A DNA stretch of 64,000 nt from positions 124,001 to 188,000 of the forward strand of contig DHMO01000045.1 of assembly GCA_002405835.1 (NCBI GenBank), in the 5' to 3' direction. Each line of letters starts with the position of its first letter. The stretch's first letter is position 1. Below are positions 34,136 to 42,780 of the stretch, piece after piece. The stretch comes from Lentisphaeria bacterium UBA4640. GTDB lineage: Bacteria > Verrucomicrobiota > Lentisphaeria > Victivallales > UBA1829. The notes beneath the pieces are model-generated. The model worked only from the letters and a program-made list of their open reading frames with translations. It was not told where the DNA came from and did not search any database. The position numbers were made by a program, and so were the translations under genes.

Positions 34136-35116
34136 ATGAGAAACAGAATCACCATACAGGAGTTCGCGGAGAAGGCGGGAGTATCCATTGCGACGATCTC
34201 GCGCGCGTTCACGGGCAACGGACGGATCAGTCCGGAAACCCGGAAACGGATTCTGGAAGCGGCGGGAAAATACGGTTATTCCGCAGGGCCGCGCAAGCTG
34301 AAATCCGAATGCGATATTCCGGAAATAGTCTTTTTCTATCCGGAGCTCTATTCGGGCGAGCCGGATTACTTCACGGCTGAAATCATTGTCAACATCAAGC
34401 GTCATCTCGGCAACGACCATATCTTCACCGTAACCCCGTTTGACGAGAACGATGATCATATCATCGATTCCGCGAAAGTGCGGATGCTGAACGGGTCTGT
34501 CGCGGGGATCATTGTCGTCGCCGGTTCGCCTGGAGCGGAAAAACTTGCACAGACAGCCGACAGCTGTTCCGTTCCCTATGTCCTGATCGGAAAGATTCCC
34601 GGATTCGAATACAACACGGTTCTGCATGACAACGAATACGGTGCTTTCCTTGCGGGAAAATATTTTCGCGAAACGGGGCGGCGTCATCCCGTTTATCTTT
34701 CCGGGCATCTTGACGCCGCCAAACGCAGCGGATTCAAGCGCGGGTTCGGCGGAACGGAACGCATTCCGGTCATTCCCGGCGGCGCGGGGTTCCGCTTCGG
34801 CAGTTCTGCTCTGGCCTATATCCGATCGCACTATCCCGAAACCGACTGTGTGCTTTGTGCAACCGACATCATGGCGATGGGGCTGCTCAAAGAGGCGGAG
34901 GCGCAGGGGGTGCGTGTGCCGGAACAGATGGCGGTGATCGGATTCGACGACATTGCGGTTTCGCGCTTCTTCACGCCGGCGCTCTCCTCTGTGTCGCTGC
35001 ATCTCGGAACGATCGGACGTGTGGCCGCGGATCTGCTCGAACAGCAGCTGACGGGGAAAAAAGAACGTCCTTCCGAAGTCGTTCCGTGTGATCTTGTGTT
35101 AAGAAAATCAACTTGA
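34136..35116 (+). CDS. LacI-family transcriptional regulator
   Basis: This 326-residue protein has an amino-terminal LacI helix-turn-helix (TIQEFAEKAGVSIATISRAF, about residues 5-24) and a hinge. The periplasmic-binding-protein-like sensor domain (about 60-326) includes CVLCATDIMAMGLLKEAEAQ and VIGFDDIAVSRFFTPALSSV. It leads a four-gene operon for sugar activation and lies 14 bases upstream of the nucleotidyltransferase. It probably represses the operon until a specific sugar or oligosaccharide is bound. Confidence 0.92.
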   Translation: MRNRITIQEFAEKAGVSIATISRAFTGNGRISPETRKRILEAAGKYGYSAGPRKLKSECDIPEIVFFYPELYSGEPDYFTAEIIVNIKRHLGNDHIFTVTPFDENDDHIIDSAKVRMLNGSVAGIIVVAGSPGAEKLAQTADSCSVPYVLIGKIPGFEYNTVLHDNEYGAFLAGKYFRETGRRHPVYLSGHLDAAKRSGFKRGFGGTERIPVIPGGAGFRFGSSALAYIRSHYPETDCVLCATDIMAMGLLKEAEAQGVRVPEQMAVIGFDDIAVSRFFTPALSSVSLHLGTIGRVAADLLEQQLTGKKERPSEVVPCDLVLRKST

Positions 35117-35130
35117 AAGGAGATTTCAAA

Positions 35131-36033
35131 ATGGATAAAACTCTGGTTCTTCTTGCTGCCGGAATGGGCAGCCGCTACGGTGGACTCAAGCAGCTTGATG
35201 CGCTCGGTCCTCACGGGGAGACTCTGATGGACTATTCGGTTTTTGACGCGGTCCGCGCCGGTTTCAGCAAAATCGTTTTCATCATCCGCCGCGATATCGA
35301 AGCGGATTTCAAACGGGTGATTGGCTCCAAATACGAATCTGTCGCCGATGTGCAGTATGCATTTCAGGCACTCGATGATCTTCCCGCCGGATTCACGGTT
35401 CCCGAAGGACGCGTCAAGCCGTGGGGAACGGGACAGGCGGTCTATGCCGCGCGCAACCTGGTCAAGGGACCGTTCGCGGTGATCAACGCGGACGATTTTT
35501 ACGGAGCAGACGGTTTCCGCAAACTTTCCGCAGCGCTTGATTCGGGGAATCCGCAGGAATTCTGCATGTGCGGATTTTATCTGGAGAATACGCTCTCGGA
35601 AAACGGCTCCGTTTCGCGCGGAATCTGCCAGCTGAACGCGGATCACACGCTCCGCACCGTGGTGGAACATACGAAAATCGAACGCAAAAACGGACAGATC
35701 GTCAGCACTCTGGAAGACGGCGGCAGCGTCGTTTTCACCGGACGCGAAATCGTTTCCATGAACATGTGGGGATTCCAGAGTTCCCTGTTCGATGCGCTTG
35801 AGACGCAGTTCACCGATTTCCTCAAGGCGCACGGAACGGAGCTCAAAAGCGAGTTCTACATTCCGTTTGTCGCCGATACGCTTGTCAAGCAGGGCAAAGC
35901 GACGGTCAAGGTTCTGACATCCGACGATTCCTGGTTCGGGGTCACCTACCAGGAGGACAAACCTGTCGTGAAGAGCGGTCTTGAAGCTCTTGTGAAGGCC
36001 GGGAAGTATCCGGAAAAACTGTTTCAGGTATGA
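35131..36033 (+). CDS. Sugar-1-phosphate nucleotidyltransferase family protein
   Basis: This 300-residue GT-A fold nucleotidyltransferase has the nucleotide-binding loop LAAGMGSRYGGLKQ at the start, and the metal-binding acidic residues in VINADDFYGADGF. It should join a sugar-1-phosphate to a nucleoside triphosphate and release pyrophosphate. The ATG at 35131 follows GAAAGGAG with good spacing. Its stop overlaps the next gene, an anomeric-kinase homologue, by four bases, so it most likely uses the sugar-1-phosphate made by that kinase. The nucleotide (UTP or other) cannot be read from the sequence. Confidence 0.83.
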   Translation: MDKTLVLLAAGMGSRYGGLKQLDALGPHGETLMDYSVFDAVRAGFSKIVFIIRRDIEADFKRVIGSKYESVADVQYAFQALDDLPAGFTVPEGRVKPWGTGQAVYAARNLVKGPFAVINADDFYGADGFRKLSAALDSGNPQEFCMCGFYLENTLSENGSVSRGICQLNADHTLRTVVEHTKIERKNGQIVSTLEDGGSVVFTGREIVSMNMWGFQSSLFDALETQFTDFLKAHGTELKSEFYIPFVADTLVKQGKATVKVLTSDDSWFGVTYQEDKPVVKSGLEALVKAGKYPEKLFQV

Positions 36034-37127
36034 CGATGAAGACTCAGAAAGATATTGAAAAACTCTGTGCGAACTTTGCCATTCCCGGCGATTTCGTCTC
36101 GGCGGAATCCTACGGAAGCGGACATATCAACGATACCTATGCGGTTGTCTACAGCCAGGCTGGAAGTCTGATCCGCTACATTCTTCAGCGCATCAACACG
36201 GAAATCTTCCGCTATCCGGCTTCGCTCATGGAGAACATCCGCCGCGTGACGGAACATCTGCACCGCAAATCTTCCGGCTCGCGCAGAACGCTTACTCTTG
36301 TACCCGCATATGACGGACGCGTCTGGTTCCGCAACGGAAACGACAACTGCTGGCGTGTCTATCTCTTCATCGAACATGCGAAAAGCTATGATGTGCTTGA
36401 AACGGAAGAGCAGGCGTTCGAGGCGGCGTGGGCGTTCGGCAAGTTCCAGGCGGACCTCGTCGATTTGCCGGGGCGTCTTACGGAAACAATTCCGGATTTC
36501 CACAATACACCCAAACGCATCGCCCAGCTCGAAGAGGCAATCTGCGCCGATTCCTGCGGACGCGTCAAGAGCGCGGAAGCGGAAATCGAATTCATCCTTT
36601 CGCGCAAGGATGAGGCGGATACTCTGCTGAAGCTGAACCGCGAAGGCGCTATTCCGGAGCGCATTACACACAATGACACCAAACTCAACAACGTCCTGAT
36701 CGACGTTGAAACCGGACACGGCATCTGTGTGATCGACCTTGACACCGTCATGCCCGGACTGGTGCACTACGACTTCGGCGACATGGTCCGGACCGGAACC
36801 AGTCCCGCCGCCGAGGACGAGCGCGATCTGAGCAAAGTCACCATGCGTTTCCCGATGTTTGAAGCGCTTCTGCGCGGCTACTGCGCTTCCGCCGGAGCGT
36901 TTCTGAATGCGGTTGAACTGGAATACCTTCCGTTCAGCGGCAAACTCATCACTCTGGAGATCGGCACGCGCTTCCTCACCGATTATCTTTCGGGCGACAC
37001 CTATTTCAAAACTCACCGCGAAGGTCATAATCTGGACCGCGCAAGAACCCAGATCGCACTCGTCCGCTCCATTGAAGAACAGATGGACCGCATGAACGCG
37101 CTTGTAAAGGAGATTAAAGCAAAATGA
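36030..37127 (+). CDS. Anomeric sugar kinase, NahK/aminoglycoside-phosphotransferase-like
   Basis: This 365-residue protein-kinase-like phosphotransferase has SGHINDTY in the nucleotide loop, catalytic THNDTKLNNVLID (His214, Asn215, Asp216) and the metal-binding VIDLDTVMPG and YDFGD (Asp251). These motifs match N-acetylhexosamine 1-kinase NahK, which phosphorylates GlcNAc or GalNAc at C1. It overlaps both its neighbours by four bases. With the nucleotidyltransferase and epimerase it forms a Leloir-like route: sugar, sugar-1-phosphate, NDP-sugar, epimer. The exact sugar is inferred. Confidence 0.82.
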   Translation: MTMKTQKDIEKLCANFAIPGDFVSAESYGSGHINDTYAVVYSQAGSLIRYILQRINTEIFRYPASLMENIRRVTEHLHRKSSGSRRTLTLVPAYDGRVWFRNGNDNCWRVYLFIEHAKSYDVLETEEQAFEAAWAFGKFQADLVDLPGRLTETIPDFHNTPKRIAQLEEAICADSCGRVKSAEAEIEFILSRKDEADTLLKLNREGAIPERITHNDTKLNNVLIDVETGHGICVIDLDTVMPGLVHYDFGDMVRTGTSPAAEDERDLSKVTMRFPMFEALLRGYCASAGAFLNAVELEYLPFSGKLITLEIGTRFLTDYLSGDTYFKTHREGHNLDRARTQIALVRSIEEQMDRMNALVKEIKAK

Positions 37128-38038
37128 GAATTCTGATTACCGGCGGCGCCGGATTCATCGGCAGCCATATCGCGGAGTACTTCAACGGCAAGGCGGAAAT
37201 CCGCGTGCTGGACAGCCTCCGTTCCGGCTATCTGCACAATCTCGAAGGACTGGATGTGGAGTTCATCAAGGGGGATGTCCGCGACCGCGCCGCCGTTGCG
37301 AAGGCTGTCGAGGGATGCGATTATGTCTTTCATCTCGCGGCAATGATCAGCGTTCCGGAATCCATGTTCAAAATGGAGGAGTGCGTGGACATCAATGTGA
37401 ACGGTCTGCTGACCGTCCTTGAGGAGTCCGCGAAAGCCGGAGTGAAGAAACTCTGTTTCAGCACGAGCGCTGCGATTTACGGAGACAATCCGGTCGTTCC
37501 GAAAGTTGAGACGATGATTCCGGAGCCGAAAAGCCCGTACGCAATCACCAAGCTCGACGGGGAATACTACTGCAATATTTTCACTCAGACCGGCAAGCTG
37601 AAAACGGCGTGTCTGCGCTACTTCAATGTTTTCGGTCCGCGTCAGGATCCGAAGAGCGCATACGCAGCAGCGGTGCCGATCTTTACGGCAAAAGCCATTG
37701 CAAATGAAGATATTACAATTTTCGGTGATGGCGAGCAGACCCGCGATTTCATCTACGTCAAAGACATCGTCGAGGCGAATGTCTTCATGGCGATGCACGA
37801 CTTCACGGGCGTTTACAATATCGCCTACGGCGGCCGCATCACAATCAACGATCTTGTCAAACAGATTATGGATGTGACGCATTCGAAGAGCCGGGTTCTG
37901 CATCTTGAAGAGCGTCCGGGCGACGTCAAACACTCTATGGCGGGAATCGAAAAACTCAAATCAACGGGGTTCCGTCCGAAATACGATTTCGCATACGGCA
38001 TGGAACAGACGATCCGTTTCTTCGCCGGACAGAAGTGA
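37124..38038 (+). CDS. NAD-dependent NDP-sugar epimerase (extended SDR)
   Basis: This 304-residue extended SDR has the NAD motif GGAGFIGSH (about 7-15), FHLAAMISVPES, the catalytic STSAAIYGD and YAITK pair, and the substrate region LRYFNVFGPRQDP. It resembles UDP-glucose and UDP-N-acetylglucosamine 4-epimerases (GalE/WbpP). It closes the LacI operon with a four-base overlap to the kinase gene and is followed by a strong terminator. The most likely role is C4 epimerisation of the salvaged NDP-sugar. Confidence 0.87.
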   Translation: MRILITGGAGFIGSHIAEYFNGKAEIRVLDSLRSGYLHNLEGLDVEFIKGDVRDRAAVAKAVEGCDYVFHLAAMISVPESMFKMEECVDINVNGLLTVLEESAKAGVKKLCFSTSAAIYGDNPVVPKVETMIPEPKSPYAITKLDGEYYCNIFTQTGKLKTACLRYFNVFGPRQDPKSAYAAAVPIFTAKAIANEDITIFGDGEQTRDFIYVKDIVEANVFMAMHDFTGVYNIAYGGRITINDLVKQIMDVTHSKSRVLHLEERPGDVKHSMAGIEKLKSTGFRPKYDFAYGMEQTIRFFAGQK

Positions 38039-38045
38039 TATCCTG

Positions 38046-38076
38046 ACGGGAACTCCGCGGAGTTCCCGTTTATTTT
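38046..38076 (+). terminator. Terminator after the salvage operon
   Basis: A perfect 24-base palindrome at 38046-38069 (arms ACGGGAACTCCG and its complement) is followed by TTATTTT. It sits between the convergent epimerase and asnB genes, overlapping the asnB stop region. Confidence 0.75.
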
Positions 38077-39953
38077 CCCGCCTCAAACTTCTGCTTTCTC
38101 CACATTTCCAGCGCGAAGAGAACCCAGAGATAATACGCAGTGTTCTTTCGTCCGCTCCAGTGATCTTCGAGAAGGGAACGGACATATTCCGGCTGGAAGC
38201 CCCATTCCCGGTGCAGCTTTTCCGGATTCAGCAGCTCGCCAGCTTCCGCCTTCAGGTCTCCTCTGAACCAGTCTCCGATCGGTGAAGAGAAGCCCTGTTT
38301 GGGACGGTCCCACAGAGCGTGCGGGACGTAACGCTCCAGCACTTTCTTCAGAACCAGCTTGCCGCCAAGTTTGCGGTCATACTTGTAATGGAACGGCAGG
38401 GCGTTGGCGAACTCCACAATCCGGTGATCCAGCAGGGGCGGGCGCACTTCCAGCGAATGCGCCATGCTTGCGCGGTCGACTTTGCAGCAGATGTCGTCCG
38501 GAAGATACTCCGCCATGTCCAGAAACGCCGCGATGTAACGGGACGGCACCTGATTTTTCAGACGGTTCAGGACTTTCCGCAGTTCAAAGGTCGACGAGGC
38601 GAAGGGGCGTCCGGTCAGGCGTTCGAAATTCAGCCAGTTGAAGACGCCGGACATGACTCCGTATGCGTCATCCATGCGGTCAAACGCAACGGCCTTGCCG
38701 CATTTGCCGAGGTAATTCCAGCCGAAAATTCGGTGCAGAAGACCGCCGCCCAGGCGCCGCAGAAGACGCGGAACCCGTTCGTCAATCCGGGCGACATTCC
38801 ACAATGCCGGCAGATTGTTGTATCCGAAAAACAGCTCGTCGCCTCCGTCGCCGGAAAGTGCGGTTGTGACCTGTTTCCGCGCCACGGCGGAAAGCAGAAA
38901 GGTCGGCAGGGCGGAGTCGTCGCCGTAGGGTTCGTCATACAGTTCCGGAAGTTTCAGCAGAATCTCGAACAGCTCTTTCCGGGTCATGATTTCGCTGGTG
39001 TGATCTGTCCCCAGATAATCCGCAATCTGCCGGGCATAAGGGCTTTCGTCTTCGCGGGCCGATTCAAAACCGATCGTGAAGGTCTTCAGTTTGCGTCCGC
39101 CGAGCTGACGCTGGGCAATGGCGCAAATCAGGGTCGAGTCGATCCCTCCGGAAAGGAACGCGCCCAGCGGAACATCCGACATCAGTTCTTCCCGCACGGC
39201 AGCGTTCAGCAGACGGTCCAGTTCATCCGCGGCGTCCTCGAGCGAGCCGGAAAATTTCGTTTCGGGAACCTCGATCCGCCAGTACGTTTCCGTGCGGCAT
39301 CCGCCGTTCTCGAAAACCGCATATTCGCCCGGCGCGACTTTGTGCACATCGCGGTAAATGCTCAGCGGCGACGGAATATAACGCAGATAGAGATACTGGT
39401 CAAGCGCGGAGGAATTGAGTTCTCCGCGGAATTCCGGACACGCCGCGATGGCTTTGAGTTCGGAGGCGAAAAGCAGTTCTCCGTTCCGAATCTGATAATA
39501 GAGCGGTTTGATTCCCATGCGGTCGCGGAGCAGGAACAGACGCGGCGTTGCGGTCCGGCGGTCCCAGATCGCGGCGGCGTACATTCCGCGCAGACGGTTG
39601 AAGAACGCTTCGCCTTCGAACCGGAACCCCCAGAGCAGGACTTCTGAATCGGAATCGGAGCGGAATTGCGCTCCCTGTTTTTCGAGTCCGGAGCGCAGTT
39701 CGCGGTAATTGTAAATTTCGCCGTTGACCGCGACGGCAACTTTCCGGTCGGGCGTGACGAACGGCTGTTTTCCCGCTTCGGAGAGGTCGAGAATGCTCAG
39801 TCGGCGATGTCCCATCCAGAGTTTGCATCCGGTCTCATAATCGGAATACCATCCCTCCTGATCCGGTCCGCGGTGCTGAAGAGTCTCCAGCGCCGTCCGC
39901 ATCGCCGTCTCATCGGGAACCGTCTTCCCCGCAAAACCGAAAATTCCGCACAT
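38070..39953 (-). CDS. asnB: Asparagine synthase (glutamine-hydrolysing), glycan-cluster type
   Basis: This 627-residue AsnB has the Ntn glutaminase domain starting MCGIFGFAG (Cys2 nucleophile, residues 1 to about 210) and the ATP-pyrophosphatase synthetase domain with the PP-loop LSGGIDSTLIC. It makes asparagine from aspartate, or in polysaccharide loci may amidate a uronic acid or other carboxylate. AAGGGAGG precedes the ATG, 13 bases after the GT2 gene. It is the last gene of a five-gene glycan operon, and similar AsnB copies are common in O-antigen and exopolysaccharide loci. A UDP-glucuronate epimerase in the same operon makes uronate amidation a reasonable idea. Confidence 0.93.
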   Translation of the reverse strand: MCGIFGFAGKTVPDETAMRTALETLQHRGPDQEGWYSDYETGCKLWMGHRRLSILDLSEAGKQPFVTPDRKVAVAVNGEIYNYRELRSGLEKQGAQFRSDSDSEVLLWGFRFEGEAFFNRLRGMYAAAIWDRRTATPRLFLLRDRMGIKPLYYQIRNGELLFASELKAIAACPEFRGELNSSALDQYLYLRYIPSPLSIYRDVHKVAPGEYAVFENGGCRTETYWRIEVPETKFSGSLEDAADELDRLLNAAVREELMSDVPLGAFLSGGIDSTLICAIAQRQLGGRKLKTFTIGFESAREDESPYARQIADYLGTDHTSEIMTRKELFEILLKLPELYDEPYGDDSALPTFLLSAVARKQVTTALSGDGGDELFFGYNNLPALWNVARIDERVPRLLRRLGGGLLHRIFGWNYLGKCGKAVAFDRMDDAYGVMSGVFNWLNFERLTGRPFASSTFELRKVLNRLKNQVPSRYIAAFLDMAEYLPDDICCKVDRASMAHSLEVRPPLLDHRIVEFANALPFHYKYDRKLGGKLVLKKVLERYVPHALWDRPKQGFSSPIGDWFRGDLKAEAGELLNPEKLHREWGFQPEYVRSLLEDHWSGRKNTAYYLWVLFALEMWRKQKFEAGK

Positions 39954-39966
39954 GATTCAGCCTCCC

Positions 39967-40935
39967 TTAAAATAATTGATCCCGCAAAAGCGCACGCCAA
40001 CCGATTCCAAGCTGAAAATAATCCCGCAACAAGGCAGGGGTCAAAGCTAGAAAACGGAAGGGGCGTGGAAAAGAGCGAAGATGTTTACGTGCGTGGAAAT
40101 AGTTGTTGCATTGGGTTAGAATATCCATATTAGTAAGTGGGATTTTCTGCAAATCGACAGTCAGAGAAAAGAGGCCATTCAACATTAAGACAGTCTGCTC
40201 AAAGTCGTCAGAACCAGAAGATACTTTTTTTAAGCGGTGAACAATACTGAAGCGAGTTTTTTGAAATTCCGGAGATGAAACATTGTTGTCATGGATTCTG
40301 TATAAAGTCAATTTTTGGTTGTCGTATTTCAAAACATTAAGCAAGGAGGCCGTTTGTGTTAGCCAAAGGTCATGGAAACGATAGGTTGATGGAATTCTCA
40401 AAAAAATATTTCTGAAAGTTTTTTTCATCGCGATATTATGTCCTGAAAAATTAATTCTCTGATATAAAATATTTCGAAAGAGCATTTCCGGAGTTTGTGA
40501 TTCTTTTATATATTTTTCAGCATAGCTCAACAAGGACTCTTGGTAGTATTTGAGTTCCTTATTGACCATAAAACTGTTGCACACGGCGACTTGGCAAGTT
40601 GAATCCTGTTCCAGAATTGCCGCTAGTTTTTCGATTTTCTCCGGTAGCCAGACGTCATCCTGATCGCAGAAAAAAATGAAATCGCCTGTTGCCGCTTTCG
40701 CCAAATGCACGAAGTTCTGCACAACGCCAAGTCGCGGAGTATTCCGGAAATACTTCAATTCACCTGTGTAATGAGAACGGACCGCTTCCACTGCAAGAAA
40801 GGTTTTATCGTCAGAGGAATCGTCGCCAATTAGAATTTCATCCGGAATACGCGTCTGCTTGAACAGACTTTTCAGCTGTTCTCCGATATATTTTTCGCCA
40901 TGGTAGGCGGCGAGGACGACGGAAATTTTATTCAT
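39967..40935 (-). CDS. Glycosyltransferase family 2
   Basis: This 322-residue GT-A fold glycosyltransferase has an amino-terminal ISVVLAAYHGEKYIGEQLKS, then ILIGDDSSDDKTF and the DxD-like FFCDQDDVWLPEKI (about residues 82-95), close to rhamnosyl- and other GT2 enzymes of O-antigen assembly. The ATG at 40935 overlaps the upstream stop by eight bases, and a longer start at 40965 lies inside that gene. The base composition is clearly more AT-rich than its neighbours. It probably adds one sugar to a lipid-linked repeat unit. Confidence 0.88.
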   Translation of the reverse strand: MNKISVVLAAYHGEKYIGEQLKSLFKQTRIPDEILIGDDSSDDKTFLAVEAVRSHYTGELKYFRNTPRLGVVQNFVHLAKAATGDFIFFCDQDDVWLPEKIEKLAAILEQDSTCQVAVCNSFMVNKELKYYQESLLSYAEKYIKESQTPEMLFRNILYQRINFSGHNIAMKKTFRNIFLRIPSTYRFHDLWLTQTASLLNVLKYDNQKLTLYRIHDNNVSSPEFQKTRFSIVHRLKKVSSGSDDFEQTVLMLNGLFSLTVDLQKIPLTNMDILTQCNNYFHARKHLRSFPRPFRFLALTPALLRDYFQLGIGWRALLRDQLF

Positions 40936-41716
40936 GGTTTTCCCATCGACTCCAAGATATTCCATGAGAGATGTAATAGATCTTTAAGAATGCAATTAAA
41001 ATATAACTTTCTACGACTTTCGCAAAAGAGGCTTTGTATACGACGCCTTCCTGATGGATATGAGGACGCTTATGAGTGGAATAAAAATCTTTGCCCCAAA
41101 GAATTTCCGGCTGTAAATTTACTTTCCAGAGTGCATAATTGGCACTCATTTGATCGCGTTGACAATATTGAGAATAGGTTTCCCACCATTTTTTCGAAAA
41201 AGCAATTACATGAGAATCATTATGCTTTCGGAATATAGCACACCCACAGCAAAGTCCATTATGTTCCGGATATTTTTCTTTTACCAACAGGCGAACCATT
41301 CGAAAAACATCCCATTGAACACGAAGTCCTCCACGTACTTCGCCGACTAAGCAATGCGCTTCCTGATAAATACAGTCTCTTATCGGATGAACAATCATTG
41401 CACACGCAACATTTTGGTGCATGAGTCTTTGACTCTTTTCTAACAAATCTTCTGTAATTCTTTGGTTTGCATCAATGTACAAGCTAAAGTCATAGTCCGG
41501 TAAAAGCCGGTGCGGATTTAATTTTGGAAATCTGCTTTCACGAACTCTGTTTGAATTTGTGTAACCAAATTTACGGACTTTCCAGACCCCGATATGGTCG
41601 TGTGGTATATCGTTGCTGAAACAGATGTAGTCAAAGTCGTCAGAAATATATTCCGGTTGTTGCAGATTGTCATATTTTCCGACTAGAACTGTGTACACAG
41701 CCATTCTTTTTTGCAT
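40928..41716 (-). CDS. DUF616 (TOD1/MUCI70-like) glycosyltransferase-like protein
   Basis: This 262-residue protein matches the DUF616 pattern: an amino-terminal AVYTVLVGKYDNL, DFDYICFSND, and a metal-site-like LYIDANQRI near residue 82, with RDQMSANYALWK later. Plant members of this family are Golgi proteins linked to cell-wall glycans, and bacterial members sit in capsule or O-antigen loci; a glycosyltransferase role is likely but not proven. It is AT-rich compared with the surrounding genes and overlaps the GT2 gene by eight bases. An AAGAAG-like site precedes the chosen ATG; a second ATG four codons later is possible. Confidence 0.75.
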   Translation of the reverse strand: MQKRMAVYTVLVGKYDNLQQPEYISDDFDYICFSNDIPHDHIGVWKVRKFGYTNSNRVRESRFPKLNPHRLLPDYDFSLYIDANQRITEDLLEKSQRLMHQNVACAMIVHPIRDCIYQEAHCLVGEVRGGLRVQWDVFRMVRLLVKEKYPEHNGLCCGCAIFRKHNDSHVIAFSKKWWETYSQYCQRDQMSANYALWKVNLQPEILWGKDFYSTHKRPHIHQEGVVYKASFAKVVESYILIAFLKIYYISHGISWSRWENHE

Positions 41717-41766
41717 TTTATGACTTCTTTTAGGTTTTTTTGAGGTTTAACTTCAGTTCAAGATAC

Positions 41767-42780
41767 TTATTCTCCATAGAATCCGCGGTACCAGTCCACG
41801 AAGTTTTTTACGCCGAGCTCCAGAGGAGTCGAGGGCAGAAAGTCGTAATCGCGCTTCAATTTGGAGGTGTCCGACCATGTGCGGTACATGTCACCGGGCT
41901 GCAGGGGCAATAACTCCAATTGCGCCGTTTTCTGTGTTGCATGTTCCACGGCATGGACGAAGTCACGCAGGCCGACCGGATGACCGTTGCCGATGTTGTA
42001 GACCCGGAACGGAATCTGATCCGCACGGCACAACGGTTTCAGCAGAACCCGGACAACGCCTTCCACAATGTCGTCGATGTAGGTGAAGTCCCGCTGCATG
42101 TCGCCGTGGTTGTACAGCGGAATCGGGGTTCCGTTCAGGACTGCGCGGGTGAATTTGAACAAGGCCATGTCCGGGCGTCCCCACGGACCGTATACCGTGA
42201 AAAAACGCAGACCGGTCGACGGGATCCCGAAGAGAGATGCGTAGGAACAGGTCATCAGTTCACTGCTCTTTTTCGTTGCGGCGTAAAGACTTACCGGATT
42301 CGCCAGCGGGTCGTCCTCGCGGAACGGGATATTCGGCGAACTGCCGTAGATGCTTGAACTCGAGGCGAAAACAAAATGTTCCACCGGGTTGTCACGGCAT
42401 CCTTCCAGGACGTTGAAGAAACCGTCGATGTTGCTCTGGATGTAGACAGACGGATTTTCCACACTGTAGCGCACGCCTGCCTGTGCGGCCAGGTGACAGA
42501 CGGCGTCGAACTTTTCCTTGTGGAAGAGCTTGACCATCGCGGCGGCGTCTTCCAGATTCAGCTGGCAGAAGCGTCCGCCGAGCGGAGATTCAATCATGCG
42601 TCCGTAGGCGATGTTTTCGGGCTCGAAACCGCATTCCTTCAGGCGGGCGAGCTTCAGATTGACGTCATAATAGTTGTTCAGATTGTCGATGCCGAGTACG
42701 TCGTATCCCATGGCGGTCAGGCGGCGGTAAAGATGAAAGCCGATGAATCCGGCGGAGCCTGTAACCAGTATTTTTTTCAT
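41767..42780 (-). CDS. NAD-dependent epimerase, UDP-glucuronate 4-epimerase type
   Basis: This 337-residue extended SDR has TGSAGFIGFHL (about 7-17), CHLAAQAGVRYS, the catalytic ASSSSIYG and YAATK, and the insert LRFFTVYGPWGRPDMA. The combination AQAGVRYSVENP and YGPWGRPDMA is typical of UDP-glucuronate 4-epimerases such as LpsL and Cap1J, which make UDP-galacturonate for capsule or LPS. It overlaps the upstream GT4 gene by four bases. A 50-base gap precedes the DUF616 gene. Confidence 0.9.
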   Translation of the reverse strand: MKKILVTGSAGFIGFHLYRRLTAMGYDVLGIDNLNNYYDVNLKLARLKECGFEPENIAYGRMIESPLGGRFCQLNLEDAAAMVKLFHKEKFDAVCHLAAQAGVRYSVENPSVYIQSNIDGFFNVLEGCRDNPVEHFVFASSSSIYGSSPNIPFREDDPLANPVSLYAATKKSSELMTCSYASLFGIPSTGLRFFTVYGPWGRPDMALFKFTRAVLNGTPIPLYNHGDMQRDFTYIDDIVEGVVRVLLKPLCRADQIPFRVYNIGNGHPVGLRDFVHAVEHATQKTAQLELLPLQPGDMYRTWSDTSKLKRDYDFLPSTPLELGVKNFVDWYRGFYGE

